Positions 26,288-33,866 of a stretch of DNA of 54,303 nt are shown one piece after another (within the stretch, counting starts at the first letter, position 1; the number at the start of each line of letters is the position of its first letter). The stretch is taken from contig CATJCP010000204.1 in assembly GCA_949737515.1 (NCBI GenBank), positions 1 to 54,303 of the forward strand, given 5' to 3'. Under the pieces are notes generated by a model. The model was not told the origin of the DNA, did not search any database, and was given only the letters and a program-made list of their open reading frames with translations. Source of the stretch: an uncultured Oscillospiraceae bacterium (GTDB lineage Bacteria > Bacillota > Clostridia > Oscillospirales > Ruminococcaceae). Both the position numbers and the translations under genes were made by a program.

Positions 26288-27061
26288 TCAGTGGCAGCTA
26301 TGATGCCCGCAGCCGTGATCACCGCAGGAATGGCCGCCTTCACTGTGCCCATGATGGTCGCAGCGGGCATTGGGATCATAGCCCAGATTGCCCGACAGCA
26401 GGGCGTTTACTGCGGCGTCTGCGTCCCCGCTGACGCCGCCATAGAGCTTGATGCCCGCTTCGGCCAGAGCTGCTTGCGCGCCGCCGCCGATACCGCCGCA
26501 GATCAGCGTATCCACGCCGCGCTGCATCAAAAAGCCTGCCAGTGCACCGTGACCGCTGCCGTTGGCGTCCGCTATCTCAGTACGGGCAACCTTGCCATCG
26601 GCAATTTCATAGAGCTTGAACTGTTCGGTATGGCCGAAATGCTGAAAGATTTGCCCGTTTTCATAGGTAACCGCGATTTTCATGATAAAAACTCCTTTGT
26701 TCTCGTTGTTTGCATTTTCCGCGCCTGCATTTGACCCCTGGCAGCAGTATCCGCAGTGCCGGTGCTCCTGTCCGCCGCAGATGCGGTAATTGCCGCCAGT
26801 GATGACCAGCTTCCTTCCGTGTACCAGACACGCCGCGATTTTCCGCCGTGCGCTCTCATAGATCTCCTGCACCGTAGAGCGGGAGACGTCCATCTGCGCC
26901 GCGCACTGTTCGTGGGTCCGTCCCTCCAGGTCCACCAACCGGATAGCCTCGTATTCATCCAGCGTCAGCAGAATAGGTTCCGTCTCCCGGTATCTGTCAG
27001 GACCGAAGGTATCCACCTTCGGAACCTCGCAGATCCTCCGACATCTCTGTGGTCTTGGCAT
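26288..27061 (-). CDS. DUF134 HTH domain fused to NifX/NifB-like domain, His-rich tail
   Basis: 257 residues. The N-terminal 95 are a DUF134-type helix-turn-helix (starts MPRPQRCRRICEVP; HTH around HEQCAAQMDVSRSTVQEIY). A Cys-rich joint (CGGQEHRHCGYCCQG) leads to a dinitrogenase iron-molybdenum-cofactor-type domain (about 126-230), a fold that binds metal clusters, and the C-terminus is rich in His and Cys (HSCGDHGCGHHSCH). A metal- or redox-sensing regulator is likely, but that is inference. The gene starts beside a palindrome at its own promoter and is followed at once by the Crp/Fnr gene. Confidence 0.85.
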   Translation of the reverse strand: MPRPQRCRRICEVPKVDTFGPDRYRETEPILLTLDEYEAIRLVDLEGRTHEQCAAQMDVSRSTVQEIYESARRKIAACLVHGRKLVITGGNYRICGGQEHRHCGYCCQGSNAGAENANNENKGVFIMKIAVTYENGQIFQHFGHTEQFKLYEIADGKVARTEIADANGSGHGALAGFLMQRGVDTLICGGIGGGAQAALAEAGIKLYGGVSGDADAAVNALLSGNLGYDPNARCDHHGHSEGGHSCGDHGCGHHSCH

Positions 27062-27082
27062 AGATCCACCTCTTTATATTTC

Positions 27083-27123
27083 CGGTATATACCGATTATA
27101 TCATACCATTCAAGGGAAATCAA
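27083..27123 (-). promoter_or_regulatory. Promoter and palindromic operator of the DUF134/NifX gene
   Basis: Minus strand TTGATT (27123-27118), 17 bases, TATAAT (27100-27095). Directly after the -10 box comes CGGTATATACCG (27094-27083), a perfect 12-base palindrome covering the expected start site. Autorepression by the HTH protein is the simplest model. Confidence 0.7.
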
Positions 27124-27176
27124 TCCCCTTTTTGCTTGATTGGGTGGGGTGCCTTATATCCATGATTTCCAGACAC

Positions 27177-27208
27177 AAAAAACACTGGCACAATAACCAG
27201 TGTTTTTT
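27177..27208. terminator. Bidirectional terminator
   Basis: AAAAAACACTGG and CCAGTGTTTTTT form 12-bp arms with A/T runs on both sides, so it works in either direction. Confidence 0.85.
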
Positions 27209-27355
27209 CCAATCAAGGCTTGATCACCCCAAGAGATCCTTTATATCATTGATAATGTTTGCTGCTGTTCGGAATTTTCCCCTTCACTTATTAAGACAAC
27301 CCAAGGCCCCAAAACGTCACAGGGTTTTGAAAAAATTTTTAATTGCATTCCAATA

Positions 27356-28483
27356 TTACTTTTGGGACACGACAACATACTCTGCCATCCACTGAAAAAT
27401 CTCGTTTTCAAAGGGAAAAATGTCATCAAGGGGTGCAGGCAGTTCCCCATATACCTTGGCTGCTTCGTGATTACAATAGCCTATTTTTTCACATTTTTGA
27501 ATCCACTGCTTAATATCATTCATTTTATCAGGCCCAAAATATCGGCCGGAAGCAAGCTCTGTACAAAGCTGTATCCACTTCTGGGTATTTTCACTTTGAA
27601 AGTCCTCAACAACGCTGATATTATAAACGGCATGGGCGCCCGGTTTCAGGACACGGTATCCCTCTGCAAAGCCATCCATCATTTTGTTCTGCATACTTTC
27701 AAACCCGCCGTTTGAAAATACAACGTCAACACAATGATCCGCTAACGGAAGATTGGCACAGTCGCAGGCAAGATAGACCATATCGACATAAGGATTTTTC
27801 CATTCGCCGGAATAGAAAATACGGTTCCATTTCAATATTCTATGGCTTAAATCCGTCATAATAACGGTGACAGGCCAGTTGATCCGTTCAATCATATATT
27901 TGATGCCGCTGCCTGTGCCGCAGGCCATATCAAGGATAACCCGCGGGCGGAGCCGTTCAATTTTCCGCCACATCAGCTCCCTATAATGGGGGTTTCCCTG
28001 CCAATACCGCGGGTTTCCGGGATGGCGTTGTTCTTCAAGGTAATGCTCATAGTTTCGGAGCCAAAGGGACCATAATTCCCCCTCTATTTCCCGGCTGCCA
28101 AAATAGACAACACCATCCACAACATCATATTGATGCCCATTATCACATATAAAACTTAGTTTATCCCCTTTGGTGGGAACGCACAGCTCCAAGCTGCAGC
28201 GGCATTTCGGACACACCAAGTGCCTGCTGACATATAAGAGCCCTCTGTCAACGCCGTTTTGCGGCACCATGAAATCCTCCCCCTCCAGCAGGGTATGGAG
28301 CGATGTGCTGGAGAGCCATGAGATATTCAGCAGCACCTCTATGTCGGGCAGGGCAAGGCCGGTCTCCCATTTTGATACAGCCTGTGCGGATACATTGAGC
28401 TTTTCGGCAAAGGCGGATTGGGAATATCCCAGATCCTTCCGCAGCATTGCGATGCGGGTTCCCACAATCGCTTTATCGATCAT
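27356..28483 (-). CDS. XRE HTH - zinc ribbon - SAM methyltransferase fusion
   Basis: 375 residues. An XRE-type helix-turn-helix (about 8-62; YSQSAFAEKLNVSAQAVSKW) is followed by a zinc-ribbon-like segment (CPKCRCSLELC, then CDNGHQYDV) as seen in rRNA methyltransferases of the RlmA type, and a class I methyltransferase core with ILDMACGTGSGIKYM. This architecture links DNA binding to methylation of an unknown substrate. GAGGTGAT precedes the ATG at 28483. An inverted repeat at the promoter suggests self-regulation. Confidence 0.75.
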   Translation of the reverse strand: MIDKAIVGTRIAMLRKDLGYSQSAFAEKLNVSAQAVSKWETGLALPDIEVLLNISWLSSTSLHTLLEGEDFMVPQNGVDRGLLYVSRHLVCPKCRCSLELCVPTKGDKLSFICDNGHQYDVVDGVVYFGSREIEGELWSLWLRNYEHYLEEQRHPGNPRYWQGNPHYRELMWRKIERLRPRVILDMACGTGSGIKYMIERINWPVTVIMTDLSHRILKWNRIFYSGEWKNPYVDMVYLACDCANLPLADHCVDVVFSNGGFESMQNKMMDGFAEGYRVLKPGAHAVYNISVVEDFQSENTQKWIQLCTELASGRYFGPDKMNDIKQWIQKCEKIGYCNHEAAKVYGELPAPLDDIFPFENEIFQWMAEYVVVSQK

Positions 28484-28499
28484 AATAAATCACCTCTGC

Positions 28500-28535
28500 T
28501 ACATTGTAAGCGATTTACCCCGTAAAAACAATGTA
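28500..28535 (-). promoter_or_regulatory. Promoter and inverted repeat of the HTH-methyltransferase gene
   Basis: Minus strand TTGTTT (28531-28526), 17 bases, TACAAT (28508-28503). The boxes lie inside an 8-bp inverted repeat TACATTGT/ACAATGTA (28500-28507, 28528-28535), which would suit autoregulation by the XRE domain. Confidence 0.6.
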
Positions 28536-28813
28536 ACGGTAATCTAACGATTTCTCGAGGCATCAACCGCCGGTTGTAAAGATATCTTGCGATCTCTGAC
28601 AAGTGCCATAATCCCATAGAAAATTTCCCTTTATTACAACATTTTTACGAAACAGCGCTGAATCAAATGAGCAGGGAAGAAGCCGCCCTCCGCCCGTCAA
28701 GGCTGCATCCAGGAACTGACACTTACAAAAGGCGGCCCTATCCTCAAATTGAGGGGGTGCCGCCAGTGGCGTTTAGGCAGGCCCATGCCTGCTTACAGAA
28801 ATGTAACGGTAAT
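28530..28813. repeat. 14-bp direct repeat pair flanking a gene-free block
   Basis: AATGTAACGGTAAT occurs at 28530-28543 and again at 28800-28813, with further partial match after it. Between them lie several hairpins (for example GGCGG/CCGCC at 28731-28764) and no gene. The first copy overlaps the promoter of the HTH-methyltransferase gene. It could be a pair of regulator sites or the ends of a small decayed element. Confidence 0.5.
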
Positions 28814-29042
28814 TTAATGTCTTTTCAAATCTTCAGTTGAGGTTTCCCTTTTTATCGAAAAGTATTGCTGAATGTCAAACAAAATGGTATCATATCATTG
28901 AGCCTGTGCCATGGAGCATGGGCCTTATGGCGCTGCTATATTAGCTCCCGCAATCCCTGGGTTCAATGAGTCATCTTTCTGCGGCTCCATCCCTTTGCCT
29001 GACAAGGGAAAAAATCCATCTTACAGATAGGAGATAGCGAAA

Positions 29043-29807
29043 ATGTCATGGCTGAACATTTCCTTTCGTTCCAGAGAGCTTGCCATGCCTGTGACGGTGC
29101 AGGTACTGCTTCCGCAACGGCTCACCAGCGACAAAACCCGTGGAACCACACAGCCCGGCCCGTATAAAACCCTCTATCTTCTGCACGGCAAGCGGCAGGA
29201 CTGCACCTCATGGCTGCGCAGAACAACCCTGGAGGACAAAACGGCAGGGCTACCGCTGGCAGTTGTCATGCCAAGCGTACATCTGGGCTGGTATGCCAAC
29301 ACCAAATATGGCTGCCGGTACTTTTCCTATATTACCCAGGAGCTGCCGCGACTGTGCGAAATGATGTTTCCTCTATCCCCCAAACGTGAGGATCGCTTTA
29401 TTGCAGGTCTCTCTATGGGCGGATACGGGGCTTTCAAGGCCGCCCTCGCCGCGCCGGAAACCTTCGGCGGAGCGATGTCCATGTCCGGGGTCCTGGATTT
29501 GGAGGAGGTCTATGACCGGCCGGAACACAGCAGCATTGAAGAGGCAATCGGTACCCGCGAGGAGATGCGCGATTCGGTCTGCGATCTCTTCGCTTCGGCA
29601 AAACGGTTTCCCACAGACTTGAACACACGCTTCTATCTCTGCTGCGGAACAGAGGACAATCACATCGGCTCCGCCCGCCGCTTCTGGAAATATGCGCTGT
29701 CGCTGGGCCTTCAGATGCATTATGAAGAAGGACCGGGCGCACACAATTGGGTTTACTGGGACAGTTGCATTCCGGCGCTGCTCCGGTACGCAATGGGGGA
29801 GGGTTGA
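29043..29807 (+). CDS. Esterase, alpha/beta hydrolase (tributyrin esterase-like)
   Basis: 254 residues of the esterase D/EstA-like family that hydrolyses short acyl esters. The oxyanion-hole region is YLLHGKRQD, the nucleophile Ser sits in GLSMGGYGA, and the catalytic His is in GAHNWVYW near the C-terminus. An AGGAG ribosome site precedes the ATG. No signal peptide is visible, so it acts in the cytosol. The next gene begins 2 bases after the stop. Confidence 0.9.
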   Translation: MSWLNISFRSRELAMPVTVQVLLPQRLTSDKTRGTTQPGPYKTLYLLHGKRQDCTSWLRRTTLEDKTAGLPLAVVMPSVHLGWYANTKYGCRYFSYITQELPRLCEMMFPLSPKREDRFIAGLSMGGYGAFKAALAAPETFGGAMSMSGVLDLEEVYDRPEHSSIEEAIGTREEMRDSVCDLFASAKRFPTDLNTRFYLCCGTEDNHIGSARRFWKYALSLGLQMHYEEGPGAHNWVYWDSCIPALLRYAMGEG

Positions 29808-29809
29808 GA

Positions 29810-30544
29810 ATGGCCATCATTGAGCTCCATTTTTACTCAGAAATCCTCGGAATGGACACGCAGATCCGCGTTGCTTATCCCAACGAACACGACAGCACGC
29901 CGCGCAAAACACTCTACCTCTTACATGGGGCCGGAGAGGATTCCAGCGCGTGGCTTCGGAACACCGCTGTTGAGCGGGTAGCTGAACGGTATCATATCGC
30001 CGCAGTCATGCCGGACGGCAGTGATTTCTTTCCCACCAATATGTCCCGATGCGACCGCTTTGCGGACTATGTGACTGGCGAGCTCCCCCGTATCATCCGG
30101 GAGATGTTCCTGTGCCTGTCCCCTAAAAGGGAGGACAACTACATTGCCGGAGGCGGGGAAGGCGGATACGCCGCGCTGATGATGGGGCTGAGCCATCCGG
30201 AACTCTTCGGGGCAATCGGTTCATTTTCCCCCGTGAAGGCAGGGTTCGTCCTTAGCAGCCCCCTTCCAGGCCGTTTGTGCGATGCGGAGGACCTTGCACG
30301 GGAGGCGTTTGCCCAAAGCCGGAAGCTGCCCGGCATTTATTGTTCTGCAGGAGAAAACCAATCCTGCGAAAGGAGCGCAGACGCACAGATACACAAATAT
30401 TTGAGTACCCTTCCTGGCAATCCGTTTTGTTATGAATTCCATACCTGTCCGGGCTGCGGCGAATGGCCCGTGCGGCAGGAGGAACTGCAGTGCTTTCTCG
30501 GCGTCTATCTCAAGTTGCCTGTAGTACGGAGCTGTTGGCTATAA
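29810..30544 (+). CDS. Esterase-like protein lacking catalytic Ser and His (pseudoenzyme)
   Basis: 244 residues from ATG 29810, 2 bases after the stop of its neighbour; the track's longer start lies inside that gene. Clearly the same family: YLLHGAGEDSSAWLRN and LSPKREDNYIAGGGEGGYAA align with the upstream esterase. The nucleophile elbow GLSMGG is replaced by GGGEGG and the catalytic GAHNW by GCGEW, so both Ser and His are lost. It is intact as a reading frame. A partner or regulatory subunit is more likely than an enzyme; that is inference. Confidence 0.85.
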   Translation: MAIIELHFYSEILGMDTQIRVAYPNEHDSTPRKTLYLLHGAGEDSSAWLRNTAVERVAERYHIAAVMPDGSDFFPTNMSRCDRFADYVTGELPRIIREMFLCLSPKREDNYIAGGGEGGYAALMMGLSHPELFGAIGSFSPVKAGFVLSSPLPGRLCDAEDLAREAFAQSRKLPGIYCSAGENQSCERSADAQIHKYLSTLPGNPFCYEFHTCPGCGEWPVRQEELQCFLGVYLKLPVVRSCWL

Positions 30545-30613
30545 AAACGTTATGCAGGGAACAATCCCCCATTTTGCAAATAAAACAGGAAAATCGCCGA
30601 ACTCCTTATTGAA

Positions 30614-30635
30614 GTGACCCCTAAACGTTAGACAA
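30614..30635. mobile_element. Possible IS3-type inverted-repeat remnant
   Basis: GTGACCCCTAAACGTTAGAC resembles the terminal repeats of IS3-family elements (TGACCCC...GTTAGAC pattern). No transposase or second end was found nearby, so it is at most a remnant. Confidence 0.25.
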
Positions 30636-30666
30636 AATATGTAGCAAAAAATGATTCAAGTAGCCG

Positions 30667-30707
30667 AAAGGGCTTGTTGTCTGTGAACGGCAGGCGGCAA
30701 GCCCTTT
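30667..30707. terminator. Hairpin between converging genes
   Basis: AAAGGGCTTG and CAAGCCCTTT form perfect 10-bp arms with a 21-base loop, between the esterase-like gene and the HAD fragment. The T-rich tract is weak. Confidence 0.5.
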
Positions 30708-30731
30708 AGCTTTGCCAATATCACAAACCTG

Positions 30732-31214
30732 TCATTTCTCTACAAAATCTATAAGCTCTTCCAAGCTGCGAATTACCCACTCCCCACTTTCGCTGCCGCC
30801 TCGGTCCACAAGAAAAGAAGTAAACCCCTGTTCCCTTGCGCCGTCGGCCTCCGGCTTGTAGTCGTCCACATACAGGGATTCCTGGGCGGTTACACCCTGG
30901 GCAGACAATGCGGCGTTAAAGATAATAGGGCTCGGTTTTCCCGCCCCAACCAGGGAACTTGCTGTAAAGGACGTGAAATATTTTGCAATTCCCAATTGCT
31001 GCAAGGTGTACTCCAAAGAGGGGGATGTGTCGCTGATCACCCCCATTTTATAACTCTGGCCTTGGAAATACTCTAAAACTTCGATGGTTTCGGGGAACAA
31101 AACCCTATCATTATTACACCATAATTTATATGACTTTTCCACCCCTTGAAAACGCTGAAAGTTCAACATTTTTTGCGGTGTGGGTATGGGTATTTTGAAC
31201 CCGGTTAGTAACAA
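30732..31214 (-). pseudogene. HAD-family hydrolase, C-terminal fragment
   Basis: 160 residues in the track, of which the part from about residue 15 on is HAD-like: VISDTSPSLEYTL carries the motif II Thr/Ser region, GKPSPIIF the motif III Lys and YVDDY the motif IV Asp pair. The N-terminal DxDGT motif that carries the catalytic Asp is absent. The first residues are translated from sequence next to the endolysin stop, so the 5' part was cut off at the prophage edge. A HAD N-terminus with FDRDGTLT begins at 54128 on the other strand and side. Confidence 0.75.
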
Positions 31215-31221
31215 ATTAGTA

Positions 31222-32769
31222 TCACACTTTTGTTACAAAATCAAGGGAAATCCAACCTGCACCACTTTTCATCTTGCCCCATTTAGAAGCCCCCTGACCA
31301 TCAGATTCAGCAACGATTGTGAACACTCCCTTCCCGGTGTAACCGTTGCTTTTATAGTTAGTTCCTGCACCGCTGCGGATGTTCAAATCAGGAATATTAA
31401 CCCTGACTGTGTAAGGGTTAAAGGAAGGGGTTGCCGGGGTTGTGCTTCCCTGAATGGTACAGTAAGAAGGATTCCCCAACCAAATCCACCCTGCACCTGA
31501 TTTCAGTTTACCCCAACCATTAGAAACCTTTGTGATTGTGAAAATACCTTTCCCGGTCTGACCGTTTACCTTTCCATTCATGGAAGGTTCAGAACGATAA
31601 TTCAAATCATCAATGATAACTTTGACGGTAAAAGGAACAGCCGGATAATTGGAATTATCAGCCGGGGTTGTTGGTATGGTTGCATTTTCAATATCATAAT
31701 CGGTCAGATTCCACTTTTCAATGATATTGCAAATTTTGGTCACATAATCCGGGGAAGTAGCATAACCACCATTCTTGATAATCTGAATAGCTTTCTTATA
31801 ATCCAAGCAGCCCTTCAAACCTTCATAGCGTTTCTTACTTCCGTTCATAGCACCAAGCAGATAAGCAGAATGGTCAGCAATAGACTTATCAACAGAAGGA
31901 TATTTTCTGAAATCCGCTGTTACAGTCACATACTGACCATTTTCAAATTCCTGTGTTTTCTTGGTGTATTTGCTTTTACCATCCCAAGCAGAACCGCCCC
32001 AAGTGTTCCCGGATAAGCTGCACTTCATACCAAAGCAATTATTAGCTGCCTGTGCAAGTTCAGATTTACCATACCCGGATTCAAGGATAAATTGTGCAAA
32101 GGAAACGGAAGCAAGAATACCGCTGCTTTTTTGGTCTGCTGTGAATAAACTTCCAACTTTCTTGATAATATCCGCTTCCTTCATATCTTTCAGGGAGGTT
32201 GCCTGAAAATTGGATGCAGCAGGTGGATTAGCAGATGCACCAAGGATAGCATTAACCTTTTCAGCAAGGTCACCCATGCGGTTATACATCCAATCACCGG
32301 GGCAACTCTTATTTGCAAACCACCTATGAACGGTTAAAACCATTTCATTTGAAGCCGGGGAATAGTTCAAGGTTTTATCCTTGTCACCAAACCAAAGCAG
32401 CCTGTTTTTTCCGTTGCGCTTGCAAATATCAGCACAAAGGTTAATCAGGGAAGTATATACCGCATTGTTGAAAGCGTAAGGGGCAGTTTTGTCAGAAGCA
32501 CATTCAATAGTAACCGCTCTTTGGTCATTGGCACTACTGGAAGAACACCAACTTCTATTTCCTTCGTCCACACAAAGAGAAATGCGACCATCTGCGCCAA
32601 TGCCATAGTTGCAGCTTGCATTTCTGCCAGCCGGGAAGCAATCACAAATAGATTCACACGATAACTGACCAACCGCACAATGCGGTGTGATTCTGTCAAT
32701 GATGTGTGTTCTCTTTCCTGAATGGTTCGGGGAAAGTTTTGTATAGACAACTAAAGGACTATTACTTAT
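31222..32769 (-). CDS. Endolysin: amidase, glucosaminidase and two SH3-like domains; ATA start
   Basis: About 515 residues if read from codon 32769. An N-terminal amidase-2 domain (about 1-150) has the zinc-ligand regions RITPH and HRWFANKSCPG. A glucosaminidase-type domain follows (about 170-320, FILESGYGKSELA), then two SH3-like wall-binding repeats (about 345-400 and 440-515). The track starts at a GTG (32571) inside the amidase domain and would lose the first His. Homologous endolysins begin MSNSPLVVYT; here the first codon of that frame is ATA, overlapping the holin stop as ATAA where ATGA would be expected. The gene may be weakly translated or crippled. Confidence 0.8.
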   Translation of the reverse strand: MSNSPLVVYTKLSPNHSGKRTHIIDRITPHCAVGQLSCESICDCFPAGRNASCNYGIGADGRISLCVDEGNRSWCSSSSANDQRAVTIECASDKTAPYAFNNAVYTSLINLCADICKRNGKNRLLWFGDKDKTLNYSPASNEMVLTVHRWFANKSCPGDWMYNRMGDLAEKVNAILGASANPPAASNFQATSLKDMKEADIIKKVGSLFTADQKSSGILASVSFAQFILESGYGKSELAQAANNCFGMKCSLSGNTWGGSAWDGKSKYTKKTQEFENGQYVTVTADFRKYPSVDKSIADHSAYLLGAMNGSKKRYEGLKGCLDYKKAIQIIKNGGYATSPDYVTKICNIIEKWNLTDYDIENATIPTTPADNSNYPAVPFTVKVIIDDLNYRSEPSMNGKVNGQTGKGIFTITKVSNGWGKLKSGAGWIWLGNPSYCTIQGSTTPATPSFNPYTVRVNIPDLNIRSGAGTNYKSNGYTGKGVFTIVAESDGQGASKWGKMKSGAGWISLDFVTKV

Positions 32770-33191
32770 TTTTTATCACCGTTTTCTGCTTGTTTTGTTA
32801 GTACATCAATAGCTTTGCTGATAACAGCCGGAAGCGGTAAACCCATCAATCCGGCATTTTCCACAATGGAAATCAATTCATTTGCCATAAAACCAATGAT
32901 TACTGCATTCCTGATATAATTCACCCCGATAGCCAAATCAAGGCGGTAAGCAATAAGAACAAACAACAGGGTCATTCCCTTTCTGCAAAGCCCTTTCCAT
33001 CCGGCACGGCTTTCAAGTGTTCCTGTTTCGGTTTTCTTGCTATTATGGAATACCCCGGCAACCAACAGCCCGGAAATATAATCAATCCCCATAAACAAAA
33101 TCAAGGTAATCAAAGCAGCATCCCACCCACCAAAAGCGGAAGCGATAAGACTACCAACCACCCCGATACCTGTGCAAATTCCTTCTTTCAT
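32766..33191 (-). CDS. Phage holin (holin_4 type)
   Basis: About 141 residues. Several hydrophobic helices (GIGVVGSLIASAFGGW, LITLILFMGIDYISGLLVAG, MTLLFVLIAYRLDLAIG, NAVIIGFMANELISIV) with a charged C-terminus make holes in the membrane for endolysin release. ATG 33191 has AAAGGATGA about 10 bases upstream and is preferred to the track's 33203. The stop codon overlaps the endolysin start frame. Confidence 0.88.
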   Translation of the reverse strand: MKEGICTGIGVVGSLIASAFGGWDAALITLILFMGIDYISGLLVAGVFHNSKKTETGTLESRAGWKGLCRKGMTLLFVLIAYRLDLAIGVNYIRNAVIIGFMANELISIVENAGLMGLPLPAVISKAIDVLTKQAENGDKK

Positions 33192-33222
33192 GTTTCTGTT
33201 CATCCTTTCTTTGATTAAATGC

Positions 33223-33268
33223 GAAAACCCCTATACAGGGCTTATATAAGCCCCATATAAGGGTTTTC
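33223..33268 (-). terminator. Nested inverted repeat before the holin
   Basis: Outer arms GAAAACCC/GGGTTTTC enclose inner arms GGGCTT/AAGCCC. It may end the fibre-DGR transcript or shape the holin leader. Confidence 0.5.
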
Positions 33269-33299
33269 TGTGATTGTTTGATAAATTGACTGCCTAAAA

Positions 33300-33425
33300 T
33301 TATTCAGCCAATTCAGGGCAGTCAAGGTCAATCAGAACCTGCTTCACCTGTTCCTTGATTCTTTCAGGAACATCAGCAAAGTTCTTTTTGCCCTTGATAA
33401 TAAGGGTTGCATAAACAACTGCCAT
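33300..33425 (-). CDS. CD1375-family small phage protein (copy 1)
   Basis: 41 residues, below the track limit. Starts MAVVYATLIIKGKKNFADVP with a purine-rich leader. The KGKKNFxDVPERIKEQVK pattern matches the tiny proteins found between tail fibres and holins in clostridial phages. Role unknown. A second copy lies just upstream. Confidence 0.65.
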   Translation of the reverse strand: MAVVYATLIIKGKKNFADVPERIKEQVKQVLIDLDCPELAE

Positions 33426-33475
33426 TTCTTCCACATCCTTTCTAAACAAGATTTTTATGATTAGATTGAACAGCA

Positions 33476-33583
33476 TCAATCATCACCATCCAATATAGCC
33501 TGAACCGCTGCTTTCAGCTTTTCCGGCACATCATCCATAGTTTTCAGCCCTTTTCTGATAAGGTTTGCATAAATTTTTGCCAT
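33476..33583 (-). CDS. CD1375-family small phage protein (copy 2)
   Basis: 35 residues: MAKIYANLIRKGLKTMDDVP. Clearly paralogous to the 33300 ORF (YAxLIxKG, DVPEK/R). GGGGTGA lies upstream of its start. Role unknown; likely a duplicated small tail-region gene. Confidence 0.65.
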   Translation of the reverse strand: MAKIYANLIRKGLKTMDDVPEKLKAAVQAILDGDD

Positions 33584-33599
33584 GATTTTCACCCCTTCC

Positions 33600-33866
33600 T
33601 TATGCCATCAATTCATAGACTTCACACAATGCAAGCTGTGTAGCAGTAACTTCATTTTCCAAGGCTGCATTTCTTTCTGCCTGAATCTTGATATATTCAT
33701 CCTTAGAATACTCTGCAAGGTCAAATTCAAAACCTGTGAACCCTTGCTGTTCATCAGTTCCCGGTTCTTCAATCGGGGTAATGTTGGAAGCCACAAAAAC
33801 CTTGCTTTCTGTCAATTCGATTTCAAGCGGCTTTACAGTGCTTCGCTGCTTTCCATAGTCAATCAT
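33600..33866 (-). CDS. Small phage protein coupled to the DGR reverse transcriptase
   Basis: 88 residues with an acidic middle (EEPGTDEQQ) and a helical C-terminus (YIKIQAERNAALENEVTATQ). Its ATG overlaps the RT stop by 4 bases, so it is translated with the RT. It is not recognisable as Avd (which is about 120 residues and basic), and similar proteins occur in phages without RTs. Function unknown. Confidence 0.65.
   Translation of the reverse strand: MIDYGKQRSTVKPLEIELTESKVFVASNITPIEEPGTDEQQGFTGFEFDLAEYSKDEYIKIQAERNAALENEVTATQLALCEVYELMA

Noticed and set aside
32571-32571. GTG at 32571 as true endolysin start
   Set aside because: It lies inside the amidase domain and would remove the first zinc ligand region, while the frame upstream encodes the conserved N-terminus.
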